A stretch of 64,000 nt of DNA from Tribonema minus (Eukaryota > Sar > Xanthophyceae > Tribonematales > Tribonemataceae), in NCBI GenBank assembly GCA_017506865.1, contig JAFCMP010000536.1, positions 1,240,001 through 1,304,000 of the forward strand, written 5' to 3'. Below the pieces are notes generated by a model that was not told the DNA's origin, ran no database searches, and saw only the letters and a program-made list of their open reading frames with translations. The first letter of the stretch is position 1; every line of letters starts with the position of its first letter. This document shows, piece after piece, positions 28,005 to 41,300 of the stretch. The position numbers and the translations under genes are program-made.

Positions 28005-31000
28005 ATGAGCGAGGGCAAGCGGAAAAGGGATCTTGTGCAGTTGGCGGCGCTGGTAATAGGAGCTGGCTGTGTGTTCACCCTGTTCACAGCCCTCACGTCC
28101 GAGTCAGGACCTATCAGTCACCATGAGGCACCCGCGCAATTGCAGACGCTGCCTGACGGCTGCTCTTGGGACTTTGTGAGGTGAGGCTTGTCGGCCTGAC
28201 GGTTGGGGTTGCGGCGCTGGTGGCAGGGGGGCTTGAGTACATGATCCACGACTGCACAAGCACACTAGTGATCTTGAAGGCTGCACATGTGATGTTTTCC
28301 ATCGATGGTCAAAGCATCAGGATACGGCAAAGAAGTAAGATCCTTGCTCATGGGCACCACCACACCAGCAGTTCCCCTCCGCCCTCGCTCTCACATATGC
28401 AGTGTGAATGCACTTGCGCATGCCTTTTGAGTCCTTGACAAGTGTTGACGGGCGTACGCATCTCGCCGCTGCATTCAAAACCAGATCGACATGCAAGTTC
28501 CATTATGTTATAAGTAACAAAGTGCCTGAGCAAAGCGGCGCTTGAAGACAAGCACTCGTCAGCGGTTATCCCCGGCCCCGTTGCAAGAATTTAAAATGTC
28601 TGGCATGAGCATGGCACGGCCATGGCTTGCATGTGAACAGAGATATGTGCATGGCACGTCCATGGCTTGCTCGTGCGCAGGAAGCGCGCGAGTTGTCAGG
28701 AAGCAAACGGTCGTGAGAACCGGGCGGCCACATTGCTGGCGGGAGCTGCACGATGCCTGTCGCCAAGTGTATTTGATACTGCAACGTCAGGGCCCACAAC
28801 AAACTTCAAACGCTCGATTCCCCGCGCCGCTCCATTTGCCCGCCAGCAGTGGCAGCGGTCACGCCGCCGTCACCAATCGCCTGCCTATGCGCCCGCCGAG
28901 CAAGTGGGAGCGGGCGGAGATATAGAGTAGTAAGCGTAATGTATGCGCACGCGCACCGGCGGCCGCGCAAGCGGGCACGACGCGCGTCATTACCGATATT
29001 GAGCAGTTGCGCTCATCGCTGCCGTTCGCGTGTGCGCACGCGCGCGCTCCTTCTGCCGTCACATGTAGCATACTCTGACCGCGAAACGCATCACGACAAA
29101 ACGCATCATGACGAAACGCATCATGACGCCCCCCCCCCCTCCCCCCCTTCTCAGGTACGAGCCCAGCGCGTGGGAGCAGGAGTGGATAGAGCACGTCTCG
29201 GAGTGGAGCGACCCGGGGACGGGCGGCGCGCTGTGCGACAGGATGCGCGAGGCGCACGCGCGCGTGGCGGCGTGGGACGAGGGTGTCGCGACGTCGCAGA
29301 AGAGCGGTTGCGGCGCGCTGGACTCGCGCCTGCGCGACGACGCCGTCTTCTCCAGGTAAGCGCTTGCTTCACGGGACATTTCAAGAGTACCTCTGGACTG
29401 CTTCAAGTGCAGGGGGGTGACGCTGCTTGAATGCCAGTACTGACTGGAGCGGGTTCGGCGCGCTGGACTCGCGATGCCGTCTTTTCGAGGTGCGGCTTGA
29501 AGTAGGTACTTCCCAAACTGCTTCAAGCGTGCTCCTGGAAATGTCAAGTTTCCACGTCGCGGTGACATGCCTGTTAGAAGAGCGGGTGCGGCGCGCTGGA
29601 CTCGCGCCTGCGCGACGACGCCGTCTTCTCCAGGTGAGTAGGTACCTGCAAACTTCTCTTGTGTGCGCTGGAGGACGTGACCCTGCTTGAATGCGCTCAC
29701 AATGTCGCTTGAAGTACGATGCGCGAGGCGCACGCGCGCGTGGCGGCGTGGGACGAGGGCGTCGCCCAGTCGCAGAAGAGCGGGTGTGGCGCGCTGGACT
29801 CACGCCCGCGCGACGACACCGTCTTCTCCAGGTACGCGCTCTGCTGCACCAACGTCAAGTACTTTCTGAACCACTTTAAGTACTGGGGGAGGTGACACTG
29901 CTTGAACGCTAACACTGAAAAAATTGAATCAGAGTTGAATGTTTTCTGATGAGAGCGGGTGTGGCGCGCTGGGCTCGCGCCTGCGCGAAGCTGCCGTCTT
30001 CTCCAGGTGCGTACTTGAAGCAGGTACTTGCCAAACGTCCTTCTGGGCGTATTACCACAGGTGAAGCCCGCTTGGTTACAGTCACTGTACATAGCGCTGA
30101 CACATCTTTGAGAAAAGCGGGCGCGGAGCACACGCTTGCGTGACGCCACCGTCTCCTCCAGGTACTCTGCTACTTCACATGGTACTTCTTACACACGTTG
30201 TGATCACTGATGAGGTGACGCTGAACGCCTGCACCTCTGCTCCTAACTGCAAGTTGTGGCCTCGATCTCGATCACGTATGTACTTCAATATTGGCACCGT
30301 ACTGCCTCTTTGCGTGCAGCTTGTGTTCCGCAACGCGTGCACGACCGAGGGAGGCCATCATGTTGAAGTCCGCATGCATAAGTTATGCAGCATAACCATT
30401 GCACGTATCATCTAGTTTTGGCCTCGATGTACCCCATGTACTTCCATTGCACTGTTCTCTTGTGCGTGCAGGTTCATGTACCGCAACACGTGCACGGACG
30501 AGGAGGCGAGCATGGCCAACATGTTGAAGTATGCATTACTTCAAGTTGTGGCCTCCATTTACCCATGAACTGCATATCATACTACACTGCCTCTGCGTGC
30601 AGGTTCGTGTACCGCAACACGTGCACCGACGAGGAGGCGAGCATGGCTATCGAGCCGCTGGCGGGCCTCACGCGCCACCCGCGCGCCCTCTGCTTTCCGG
30701 GGGAGGACAAGCTCATCGACAGGGGGTACCTGGTGCTGGGCAGGACGAGCCCCAAGTGCGCGACGCGCGTGGCGGAGCCCGCAGCGCTCAGCATGGTGAG
30801 TGGCAGCGCTCGCCATGCTACTTCTACTCTAAATACTTGTACACTATTGCAGGCAATACTATATCACCCGAAGTAGGTAAACGTGAATGCACAGTGCGCG
30901 ACGCGCGCGTTGCGGTGCCCGCAAATAGAGGCATCATTCCACATCAACCCGCTTGCTGCAGGCGGTGCCGGATCAGCGCATGCTGCTTTTTGACCCGGGC

Positions 31001-32981
31001 GCCGCCAAGTCACACAGCGCGGACGGCGACGCCAGCCAATTAACCGCTCAAGTCCGGCCTCCGTAAGACACATTACATTGCAAGGCGTGCCTACGCGCAT
31101 ACACAACTGAAATCCCGCTGCTTGAACATCCTGACGCAGGCGGTGCCGGATCAGCGCGTGCTGCTGTTTGACCTCGGCGCTTCCAAGTGCACGAGCGGCG
31201 TGCTGACGTGCCCATTCATCGAAACAGGTTCAAACTTCTGAAAATGAAGTACATCACATGGTCAATTATCGGATTGCCGCACGTAAATCCCATCATCCCA
31301 CATCAACGCATTGCCGCAGGCGGTGCCGGATCAGCGCGTGCTGCTCTTCGACCTCGGCGCGTCCAAGTACACAAGCGGCGGCGGCGGCGCGAGCCAGCAG
31401 TGGTTCGTGGACACTCTCAAGCTGCACGGGGTGACCAAACTCGAGTACTGGGGGTGGGAGGCGCACGGGGAGGACCCGATCAAAGTGTGGGCGGAGGTAC
31501 GTATATACGCATTTGCAGTAACTTCAACATTGAAGTGTGTCAGGCTCACGTACTGGGGGTGGGAGGCGCACGGGGAGGACCCGATGAAAGTGTGGGCGGA
31601 GATTGCGTATTGCAGTAACTCAACACTGAAGTGCATGATGTGTCGGGCTCAGTAGTAGGGGTGTGGGACGAGCACCCGCAGAGTGCGCCGAAAGTGTGGG
31701 CAGAGGTACGCATGTAGGTACACATTTTGCAGTAACTTCAACATTGAAGTGCAAGACGTCAGGCTCAACTTGAAGTACTGGAGGTGGGAGCCGCGACCGG
31801 AGAGCCCGATGACAGGCGCAGTAACTTCAACAATGAAGTGCAAGTGGTCTTGCAAGTACTGGGAGCTGCGCCCGGAGAGCCTGACGAAAGTGTTGGCGGA
31901 GGTATGTTTGTACGCATTTTGTCAGTACGTACATCATTCAAGTGCACCCTGCTGGGCATCTGCGAGGCAGACGAAGCTGTAACTCGTGCAGGTAACTTAT
32001 AACCGGCTGCAACTGCTGCTGCTGCCGCTGCCGTGCAGCTCCCGGGCGATCTGAAACCCTACTACCACTGGATCAACATACCGGCACACCCCGACCCCGA
32101 CTCATCTGACAATCCCTGGAACTTCATCAGATCGGTCGCCAAACCCACCGACCACGTGTTTGTCAAGGTGCGTTGTCTGAATCAGCATTGACAGCTGCCG
32201 TTGAGTGCATGCGTGATTGCTATTCGGCTCACCCGTGTCAGCGCTGATCTCTTCAAGCGCTGCGTGATACGGCGCTCTGTGTGTGCACGCACTTGGTGTA
32301 TTATAATGCGGGTTCGCGGCAACGACTCGAGATTCATGGTCGGCATGCATCAGCTCAGACTCATCCACACATGCGATCAATCGACTCGTTGACATCATGT
32401 GTAGAGTCAAACGCATTAGCGTGGGACAGCTCAGGCTAGAGGACATTGTTTATCATTGAATGCTCATCATTTGAATGCTGCTGAACAACCGGCCACTAGA
32501 GATGTCGCAGTGTCGCAGGGGGCTTCCCACGCGTTGCGCATCATTCAACCGCCACCAGACTCCACAAATGCTTGATCAGCATCACTGCCAGCCATCACCA
32601 AAGCAGATGTATCTGCAAATGCAAGCATCAAATGTTGAAAAGTAAGCTACCAGACAACTGTACTTCAGAGCATCAAGAAAGGTCAACATAACTGGATGGT
32701 TGGTATAATAGTTGCTTGACACCCCCCCCCCCCCCCCCCCCCTTCCCCCCCCGCAGCTGGACATCGACAACAGCCCCATCGAATTTCAGTTCATGCAGCA
32801 GCTCCAGGCGGACCCCGAGCTCCAGCTGCTCATCGACGAGATGTTCTTTGAGCACCACGTCAACGTCGAGCTCATGTACCGCTACTGGCACACGCAGCGC
32901 GAGGCGCAGCGCCTCAGCGACACGTACGCCATGGTCGGCGGCCTGCGGCGCAAGGGCATGCGCTTCCACAGCTGGCCCTAG
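28005..32981 (+). CDS. Membrane-anchored methyltransferase-like protein, 6 exons
   Basis: Exons 28005-28180, 29155-29355, 30603-30795, 31320-31496, 32039-32167, 32757-32981 give 1101 nt (366 aa) with consistent phases and GT-AG introns. The N-terminus is KRKRD followed by a hydrophobic helix at about residues 10-32, a type II signal anchor that places the rest in the ER/Golgi lumen. Conserved parts are VLLFDLGASKY (197-207), EYWGWEAHGEDP in exon 4, YYHWINIPAHPDP in exon 5, and VKLDIDNSPIE and DEMFFEHHVN (319-328) at the exon 5/6 junction and in exon 6. From recall this matches an uncharacterised algal protein family with FDxGxS, KLDID and DEFFFExH motifs, reminiscent of FkbM-like SAM-dependent methyltransferases. 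Substrate and activity are unknown, and methyltransferase function is an inference. The Met at 28005 was chosen because it directly precedes the basic anchor flank. A 27984 Met would add seven residues. Confidence 0.85.
29430..30165 (+). repeat. Donor-edge copies of exon 2, methyltransferase-like gene
   Basis: The end of exon 2 (SGCGALDSRLRDDAVFSR plus GT) recurs at 29430-29492, 29570-29634, 29716-29831 (longest, from MREAHARVAAWDEG), 29950-30007 and 30110-30161. Most copies keep a GT donor, as GTGCGG, GTGAGT, GTACGC, GTGCGT and GTACTC. They give rise to minus-strand open frames that are artefacts. Confidence 0.9.
30310..30540 (+). repeat. Acceptor-edge copies of exon 3, methyltransferase-like gene
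   Basis: GTGCAG followed by (F/V)xYRNTCTDEEASM occurs at about 30313-30362 and 30465-30520, before the true exon start at 30603. The upstream GTACTTCNNNTTGNNNCACTG-like intron piece is copied too. Confidence 0.88.
30950..31200 (+). repeat. Acceptor-edge copies of exon 4, methyltransferase-like gene
   Basis: GCAGGCGGTGCCGGATCAGC with the codons for VLLFDLGA is repeated at 30957-31022 and 31136-31196, ahead of the true exon at 31320. The first copy has lost the reading of the DLGAS motif (DPGAA). Confidence 0.9.
31545..31905 (+). repeat. Donor-edge copies of exon 4, methyltransferase-like gene
   Basis: The exon end (YWGWEAHGEDPIKVWAE) recurs at 31549-31600 (donor GT lost to AT), 31660-31706 (GTACGC kept), 31776-31815 and 31855-31901 (GTATGT kept). 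Each is preceded by GTAACTTCAACANTGAAGTG, a conserved intronic word. Confidence 0.9.
32722..32756 (+). other. Poly-C polypyrimidine tract at a 3' splice site
   Basis: A run of 21 C, then TT, eight C and GCAG, directly precedes the final exon of the methyltransferase-like gene. It has almost no U. Comparable C runs precede exons at 29155, 40777, 45706, 53120 and 53888, and exon 2 of the minus-strand carbonic anhydrase. Confidence 0.85.
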
Positions 32982-33335
32982 CGCTAGGGCTTTGGGGGGG
33001 GGGGGGGGGGGGTCACTGGGGCGCTGGGCGTACAGCCGGCCCTAGCCCTAGGGCTTGTGGGGGGGGGGGGTCACCGGTGTGCTGGGGGTACAGCTGGCCC
33101 TAGCCCCAACGACGCTGGGGCTTGTGTGGGGGGAGTCGCTGCTGTGCTGGGCGCACAGATGGCCTTAGCCCTAGGGCCGCTAGGGTTGGGGGGGGTGGAC
33201 ACTGGTGTGCTGGGCGTACAGCCCGCCCTAGCCCTCGGGCCGCTAGGGCTTGGTGTGTGGGGGGTCACTGGTGTGTACTGCTGGTGTACTGCTGGCCCTA
33301 GCCCTAGGGCCGCCTAGGGCTCATGCGGGGGGGGG
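32970..33335 (+). repeat. Tandem copies of the last exon edge, including the stop codon
   Basis: Units of about 55-70 bp start with a copy of CTGGCCCTAG (the final codons and stop of the methyltransferase-like gene). The copies lie at about 32970, 33036, 33093, 33160, 33225 and 33291. Each is followed by CTAGGGC, a G run and TCACTGGNGTGCTGGGCGTAC. The same edge-duplication pattern as at splice junctions is seen here at a coding/3' UTR boundary. Confidence 0.85.
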
Positions 33336-35380
33336 GGGGGCACTGGTCTGCTGTGCCGTGTGCACCCAGGTGTTGCTTGATGCAGCGCATCGCGGTACAG
33401 TGTCGTACGTGTACATATCGAGATGCGTCGTATAGACGACATTTGGGCGCACGCTGGCGTAGCGTGCGCGCGCTCCCGCAGCTGGCCCCCAGCGCTGCAG
33501 GCGTCGACGGTGTTTCGGATGCTCTGCGGCGCGCGCGCTTCAACGGCTGACCCTAGCACTACTAGGGTTCGCCCGTCTCCAGCGCTTGTAGGGTCCGCGC
33601 ATTTCAGTCATTAGGGCTGGCGGGCTGTCCTTGGTGGTGGCTGACCGAGCCGTTGAGTCTGGTGGGTCGACCCGCATCCCGGCTCTTGTGTTGGGTTGGC
33701 TGGGGGCTGAGCGTTATGTGTCCGGCTCTACAGGAGCGCTGGGCTTTGCTGGTCCCAGCAGGGGAGATTGAGCCCTACCCAGGGGGCTCGGTGGCCCACA
33801 AGCGGCGGTTGCCCTCGCGCCAGGCGTGGTGCAATCCAGGAGTGGCGTGGTGTCACTCGCTGCGCACGCAGCTGCCGAGAGCTCACCGCAATGCACACAC
33901 ACACCGCGCAATGTCAGTGCGACTCGGGTGTGCGGAGGACAGTGATGGCGCATGCCTTAATTGATCTGGGGTCATGCCGACCGCACATCAGAGACCCTGC
34001 GCGTCACTCCAGCGGAGCACTGAGGGAGGCTTGTTTTTGTCGCCTCCGGCAGTTGTCAAGTGCAATCACGCACACTCGGCGAACAAAGGTCTGCGCTGCT
34101 GTCATGGCACGCTGCGCATTTGAGCCCTGAAACCTGTGACGCTGTGCACGGGTGGCCTTCATCTTGTAGCTGTTCAGGCGACTGAAGGCGTGCATCTGCG
34201 CGTGTCGGAGCAGGCACTTGAAGTTCAAGTTCTCTCGAAGTCTGCACGCATCGGCAGGCGTGGTTCTAAGGCGCCGATTGACTCTGGCGCACTTGTGCGC
34301 CGCTGCTGCCGCGTTGCTGTGCTGGGGTTGGTGCTTGACTTAAATGGCGCACCGAGCACCTTAGTTGAGTAAATCAAATATTCACAGAGAGTGCATTCAA
34401 CACATCTTTGTCTGTCTGCGGAGTCTGTCACACTGTGCAACAGCATTTGCACCAATGATCCGCCACTCATGGGCGGCCGCAATGGCTTCTTGTCATGTGC
34501 GCAATTGCAAGTGTGTTCAATGTTGCACTGCAAGCCACTGAGTGCACTCGGAAATTTTTGCATGCGTCTCTGATCTCTCTGTGTATCACCCTCTCTACGG
34601 CCGTGGCACCACACAGTAAACAGCTATAGCTACTGTACTGTTGAGTACTGATTGGGATGTCTGTCTGCAACTGGAAGTGGCACAAATGGATGTGATAATG
34701 CCAGTTGACATTTTCCGAATGATTTTCGCGTGACGCATTGCATCCAAAACAGCAAGTTCGAGAGCTTGCACACAATTGTATGGGATGTGACGAGCTCCGG
34801 CGCCGTTGTCAGCCGCAAGTCAAAACGATTTTAATACAGTCACCAACACACCGTTCTTAGTACTTGTGATCTTGTATTTATAGCAGCCCCTTAGTACTTG
34901 TTGTCGCAGCCTACTGCAGCGCAGTGCTTCTGCAAGAGACTGCACGCAAACTTATTCGATAGTACTGAGGCGCATAACGGTGCATGACAAGAATGCTGTT
35001 GCATACATACATACATGAAACCAAACCTTATATATATACATATATGAAACTATGAAACTATATATATATATATATATACATGAAACCAAACCTTCTCTTC
35101 AACTTCAACCCTAAAGTTCATGGTGGCGCGTCCCCCGGGCGGCGAAAGCTTTGACCAGTTAGGCCAAAGGCAAGGCGCTGCAACTGTGGTGTACTGATTG
35201 CAAATTTATACCGCCTGTGGGTTCCCGATGTCTGCGGCCTGCGGAGGGTCGTACTGGCTGTCAGCCAAAAACGTTCTCGTGTACATTTTGGCGATGCAAT
35301 TTCCTCATGGTGCGCTGTAGCGCCTGTGGGTGCTTGTAATCCTCACCACAGCGGCTGCTATCAGTCATTCGATTGGATCA
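33336..35380. other. Intergenic region between methyltransferase-like and channel genes
   Basis: About 2 kb without a convincing gene. An AT-rich microsatellite with TATATA runs lies at about 35026-35086, embedded in two copies of CATGAAACCAAACCTT. The short open frames (for example 33768-34130) lack conserved features. The 3' part should contain the channel promoter. Confidence 0.5.
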
Positions 35381-38300
35381 ATGGCGAAGGACGCAGTAAA
35401 AGCTGGCTCGCAGCTGCGCGAGGAGCAGCGGGAGTGGGCTCCATCTGACAGCGTTGCACAGTCGCAGAGGCGGATGCTGCAACGATCACAGAGCTTTCCT
35501 CATGTTCGTCGTGCATCATCCAGGTGGGTAGGGGTAGTGGACGCAATACATGGATAAGGTTGACGTGTTTCCAGCAGAGCATTGCATGTCCCCTTCTACA
35601 ACTGAAAATGCACTTGACACAAAGGCAATACACTCCAACCTTGCGCAGTGTGCAAGTCTTGATTGAAAGCAGCGAAAGCAATGCATGACCGTGCAGCATA
35701 TAGATGCTGCCTTGCTGCCACGTGGGCACCACGTGATTTTTGCAAAAACATGATGACAGCAGAAACAGCTGAAGTTCTTGAGCTGCTGCTGACCAAACAG
35801 TTTACAAATACGCCGTGCAAATGAATTATAGGACACCAACAGCTGCTAATGGGGACAGTAACAATGTCCTGGCTGCAGTGTTCAATGCGAAAGGAGATTG
35901 CACGAGTCTTAGAGTACTGTTTCCATGAATATTGGCAATTACACCAGTGATAGAGTGTACTACTCCTTGTCTTTTGACGAGTAGTACTCCTATTTCTTGC
36001 TCCTAAGAAGTACTCGTATTTGGCGGCGGTGGCGTTTGAGTGGTTGTCGTTGCGACACTTTCAGACTGTCATACGACATGTAGATTCCTTACAGCTAGAT
36101 GCCAATCATCTGGGCTTTTTTGCGCCCTGAGCGAGAATTAATAAAAAGTACTCGTATCCCTCCTGACTGTGAACGCTTTCAAGTTGAGTAGTTGATTGTA
36201 ACCAGCTGATGGTGTACATCAGGATTCAGTTTGGGCATCGACGGCGCAGCTTGTCGCTGCACCATTCATAGCAGCGCGTGCATCCATATACATTGTACTT
36301 GTGTAAAAGGCGCATGCCGGATGAGGTACCTACTCCAGAACATGCTTTGACGTAGCGTGTATGATTGTGCAGCAACTTCAGGTAGGGTTAGGGTCAGGGT
36401 TATAGTTTTCTAGCAAGGTCAGGACTGTGCTCGGGCATACATACCCCAGCAGCGCTTAAAGAGCGCCATCATGTCGACTACGGTCACGTTTAACTCTGAC
36501 CACCGCACGGGGCGCATTCTATGGGCACACATTTGCATCCCTTCTTCTACTTCTGAAGCATTTTCTAGCAAATATGCCTGCATACATGGTGCAGGTCCTA
36601 CGAAGGGGTGTGCTGACAAGTACATCATTCATTGAATATACCTACCTACCTACATGGTGCAGATTCTATGAAGGGGCGCGCTGACAAGTATATCGTTTAT
36701 CAAAAATACTAGCGGCGACCACGGTTGTTGGTGGAAGGTGCTGGCGGCTGAACACACCTTGTCACCTGGAGCTCTACGATCATTTGAAGATTTTCCATAC
36801 ATGCATGCCTGAATGATGCAGGTTCTATGGAGGTGCGCGCTGACAGGTACATCGATTTGTTTGTCACATGTAGCTACATACCTCAATGGTGCAGGTTCTA
36901 CGAGGGGGCGCGCTGACAAGTACTACAAAATCATCTAACGAACATGCCTATCTACCTACGTGGTGCAGATTCTACGAGGGGGCGCTGTCAGCGCAGCAGG
37001 GGGGAGGGGGGGGGGCGCGCGCAGCGGAGCAAGCGCCGCACCAGCGCATCACGGACACGGTCGCGCGCTGGGCCAAGGGGGAGGCGGTGGAGGAGGACGA
37101 TGACAAGTGGCGTGTCACCAGGTGAACTTCAACTGTAGCTTCAACGTGAAGATGATGATGACGCAGTGATCCTGTTTGTGCATTGGCGCATTTGTACACA
37201 CACGATCACACGAGTACGTGTATGAGGGATGCAGTGGGGGGGGTGATGGCAAGTGGCGCGTCGCCATATGAATTTCAACTTGAAGTTGATGGCACACAGT
37301 GATCCTTGTGTTTGTGTATTGGCGCATCTGTACGTCAGTGATCACACATGAGTATATGTCAGTATGGGGGAGGCAGTGGAGGGAGGGGGGGATGATGGCA
37401 AGTTGCGCGTCACCAGGTGAAGTTGATGATAGCACGGACACCATGTACTGCGTGCACGCCGCAGTTCTACACATGATCATGAATGGATCTTTCACGGTAG
37501 CTTCTGGAAATGTTGTAGCTACGCGGCGCTTCGGCGCGAAGAGATTATGGTCATGCGTGCAATGGACAAAAAGGGGGGGGGGGGGGGGAGTTGAGGAGGA
37601 GGGGCTAGCGGTGTGGCACCAGGTGAGCAATGCGCACTTCAACTTTGTGTACACCTCGCGCATGGCTGCTCAACAGTGTAAGGTGTGGCCGAGCGGCAGG
37701 CACATTATGATGTCGTCATGGCAGTTCAAAAATAAGGGAAAAGGAGAGGAGAGTTGAAGTTGAAGTTGGCAGAGTTGAAGATTTCAAGTGGCGCGCTTGC
37801 CGTAGCGCATGCTATACTGTGGTTGAGTATGCCGCTCTGAGGTGCGTCAACTTCATGCCAAGGCCTTCACGCCAGTCCACGACCAGCTAGAAAGCACAGA
37901 ACCCTATCACAAAATGGGGAGAGTCACGCGTGCCGATGCAGGGCAGCGCTGTTTGCGAGAGGCGCGTGGCGGCAGCACACATGTGACATGTGTACATGCA
38001 CGCTGTATCAACTCCGAAACACACTACATGTGCATCAGTACATGTGTGTGTACCATATCTATGAGTTCAAGTACCAATACATACACACATGTGTGCGGAT
38101 GGGCTGTGCAGCATGCGCACGTGTGTTTTATCTGTGTGCTGCCGGCGGCGCGCGCGCTCTGCAGGGCGGCGCTCTTCGTGGGGGACGCGTGGCGGCGGCA
38201 GACGAGCGTACCTACCAAATACATGCACGCAGTATCAACTCCGAAGCGCACTGTATGAACACATGTATGCGTGGGCTTTGAAGTATTGCGTTGGTGTGTT

Positions 38301-41300
38301 TCAACTGTGTGCGCCTCTGACGCAGGGCGGCGCTGTTTGTGGAGGACGCGTGGCGGCGGCAGACGAGCGTGCTGCCGCGCCTGGACACGCCCGGCGCGCG
38401 CCTCCTGTTTGTCTGGACGCAGCGGCTGCGGCGGCCGAAGGCGGCGGCGCTGGCGGCGCTGCTGGCCCTCGCCGTGTTTGAGACGGTGAGAAGGCGGTGT
38501 GCGCAAATGAGGGTTGAAATTTGCGGATGAGGACTTCATCCGAAGACACACACCACTCGCATGAGTCGTGCTTGTCCGGCACCAGCGGCCGCGGCGGTTT
38601 TCACCCTCACTTGAAACCAGCGCTGCTGGCCCTCGCCGTGTTTGAGACGGTGAGATCGCGGTGCCAGCATGGCGTTCAAGGATGCATTTGACCTGCCATC
38701 CGTCGTCATGGTGTCAATACAACGAGGCGGTATGGGTTGAGATGGCCAGTCGTGTGCGTGAGCACGCACAAGCTCATCCAAGCTTGCAATGAAAGGCGGG
38801 GTGAGCTACATTTGTGATCGGCGCGATGCACCTGGCACACGACTCGTGTCTGCGCGGATGCATCGGCTGCGCGCTGCTAGTGACGCGAGCAGCAATGCTG
38901 AGCGCTGCTATGTTCACAAGCCGGCGCGAACTCTTGCGCTCTGCGACTGCGCAAGAGAGGTGTTGCGACGAGCCTCGTGGCGCCAACAGCTGCCGACAGC
39001 TGTACGCCAGGAAGTCCTGTATCTATAAGCACCATGTCTCTTGCTCTTGTGCATGTCGTGTGTCGCAGTCGCACTGGCGTCACCAGGGGCCTTCATGAAT
39101 GTCCTGTGCATGAAAACAGGTCAACATGAGCGTCTTCACGCTGCATGTGTCCTCCTGTCGCGCGTCGCAGCCGCTGAATCATGCGGCTGAATCATGCATG
39201 TTACGTACTCTGCTGCCGCGCATCTTGCAGCCGCAGTGGTGCCACCAGGGTCCAGAGAACCGCTGCCTCTGGTCCACCTACCCCACGCTCTTTGAGGGGG
39301 AGGGGCGGCGGCCGTTCCTCTCGCACGCGCAGGACATGGCCATACAGACCCCCCTCGTGCTGTTCCTCATGGCGGAGGCCGTGCTGCACAAGATGCTGCT
39401 GGGTGAGCGTACTTTGAAGTATGTGACTAATAGGTGAACTCTAGTATATATAAGTACTTTGAAGAATCCAGGGGGGGGGGGCACATGGAGGAGGACGTAG
39501 GGGAGGACCCCGAGATGCCATTTGGCGGCGGCGGCGTTTGAGTGGTTGTCGTTGCGACACTTTCAGACTGTCATACGACATGTAGATTCCTTACAGCTAG
39601 ATGCCAATCATCTGGGCTTTTTCGCGCCCTGAGCGAGAATTAATAAAAAGTACTTTGAAGTATACAAAAGTACAGTACTGCACAAGGTGCCGCTGTAGGA
39701 ACTCTTTGAAGTATGTCGATAATAGGTAAACTTTACTATATGCTTCCAAGTAGAAGTATACAAAGGTATGATGCTGCACAAGGTGCCATTGTAGTAACTC
39801 TCTGAAGCATGTTGCTAATCGGTGACCTTCAGTGTATAGAAGTATACAATAGTACGGTACTGCACCCTGTGCCACTAGAGTAATCCTTCTCAAGTATGTC
39901 GATCAAGAAGTATACAGGAGTACAGTACTGCACAGGGTGCCACTGTAGTGACTCGTCAAGAGTGGGTACAGAGACCTACTTCTACATGGAGGGGTTTAGA
40001 GGTCTACTTCTATGTCGAAGCGTCAGACTGTTGCTGCGCCTCCAGACCCCTCTCGTGCTGGTGCTGCACAGGACGCTGCTGGGTGAGTGGGTGAGATCCG
40101 TTGACGGCGCCGCGTCTGTCGCAGATTCTGGACATGGATGCGCTGTATCGTTGCTCTGAGCTGGTGGATGAAATCGAGGATACTCTAGTGTACTTGAGAT
40201 GATCGCCCTCCATGCAGAGTAGCCGCGCCTGCACAGCTCTGAGCGCTGCTGTGGGAAGCATTTGCTGTGAGGTAAGTAGTGATGTGTAAAGTATGCGTAC
40301 GCCGCCTCTCTATCCCCCCCCCCCCCCCCCCCCCCCCCAATGCCTGTCCCTCCTTGCACAGCTACTTGAACGCATTGCGCATCCATACTTCAGTGATGAA
40401 GTTTACTTCAACGATGAAGTCAGCTGTGCTCTAGAGCACTCTGAAGCGCCTCTATGGTGCGCAACGTGGCACGCGGTACTTACCTACTTGAAGCATACTG
40501 TGACAACACGACCTACCTATATGTATGTGTTGAACCCACTCTTGCAGTGGTTACTCAGAGATACTCTAAAGCACATTGTGCCGCGCACACTGTGCGCCCC
40601 CGCCTCGCCCCCCCCACATCACCGCGGAGCAGCACGCAAGTGAGCAGCATAACACGGCGACTCATGTCTACGCCATCTGTCTGCAAGGACGTCACTAGTT
40701 TGCAAACGCCTGTCCGCAGCATATATGTTATGTTTCTGTTAACGCCCCCCCCCCCCGCCCTTCCTCCCTCGTGCAGCGGAAAAGTACATTGAGAAGCCGT
40801 ACTCCCGTGTGATCCGCCATTGGCTGTACGATGGGTTCCTGCTGCTCACTGCTGCTGACCTGGTCTGCCAAGTGAGTACCACACCCACCCGAATAACATC
40901 ATGCACCCACCATAATAATATTAGACGCAGATCCGGTTTGTCCAGTAAGTACTACACGCATACGTTACTGGGACATGATAAATTGACGCGCGTTGCACAT
41001 TTTGGGAGCGCATTTTGCACATCATCACTACTACGCCACAGTGGTGACCGCAGGGTCCATCACCCAACTTCCTAGAGGCGCTGTCTGCGCTGCACGTCCG
41101 TTCTTACTTCAACTCTGCACTTCAAGCTCATTTCGGCAGACACACTCCAGCGTCTTCCCCGGTGTGAACGACGGTGCTGCTGAGCATCGCGTCGAAGTAA
41201 CGACCAGTAGACCACCACTGATCGACAGGGTGCGACTCGTGGCGCCCTGCTTGTCCTCCGCGCCCCGCCTCTGACGGCGCGGCGTGACTGAGAATCACCA

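Noticed and set aside
29059-29733. Minus-strand open frames of 132-224 aa opposite the methyltransferase-like gene
   Set aside because: They are antisense to exon 2 and its donor-edge copies. The plus strand has the splice signals and conserved motifs.
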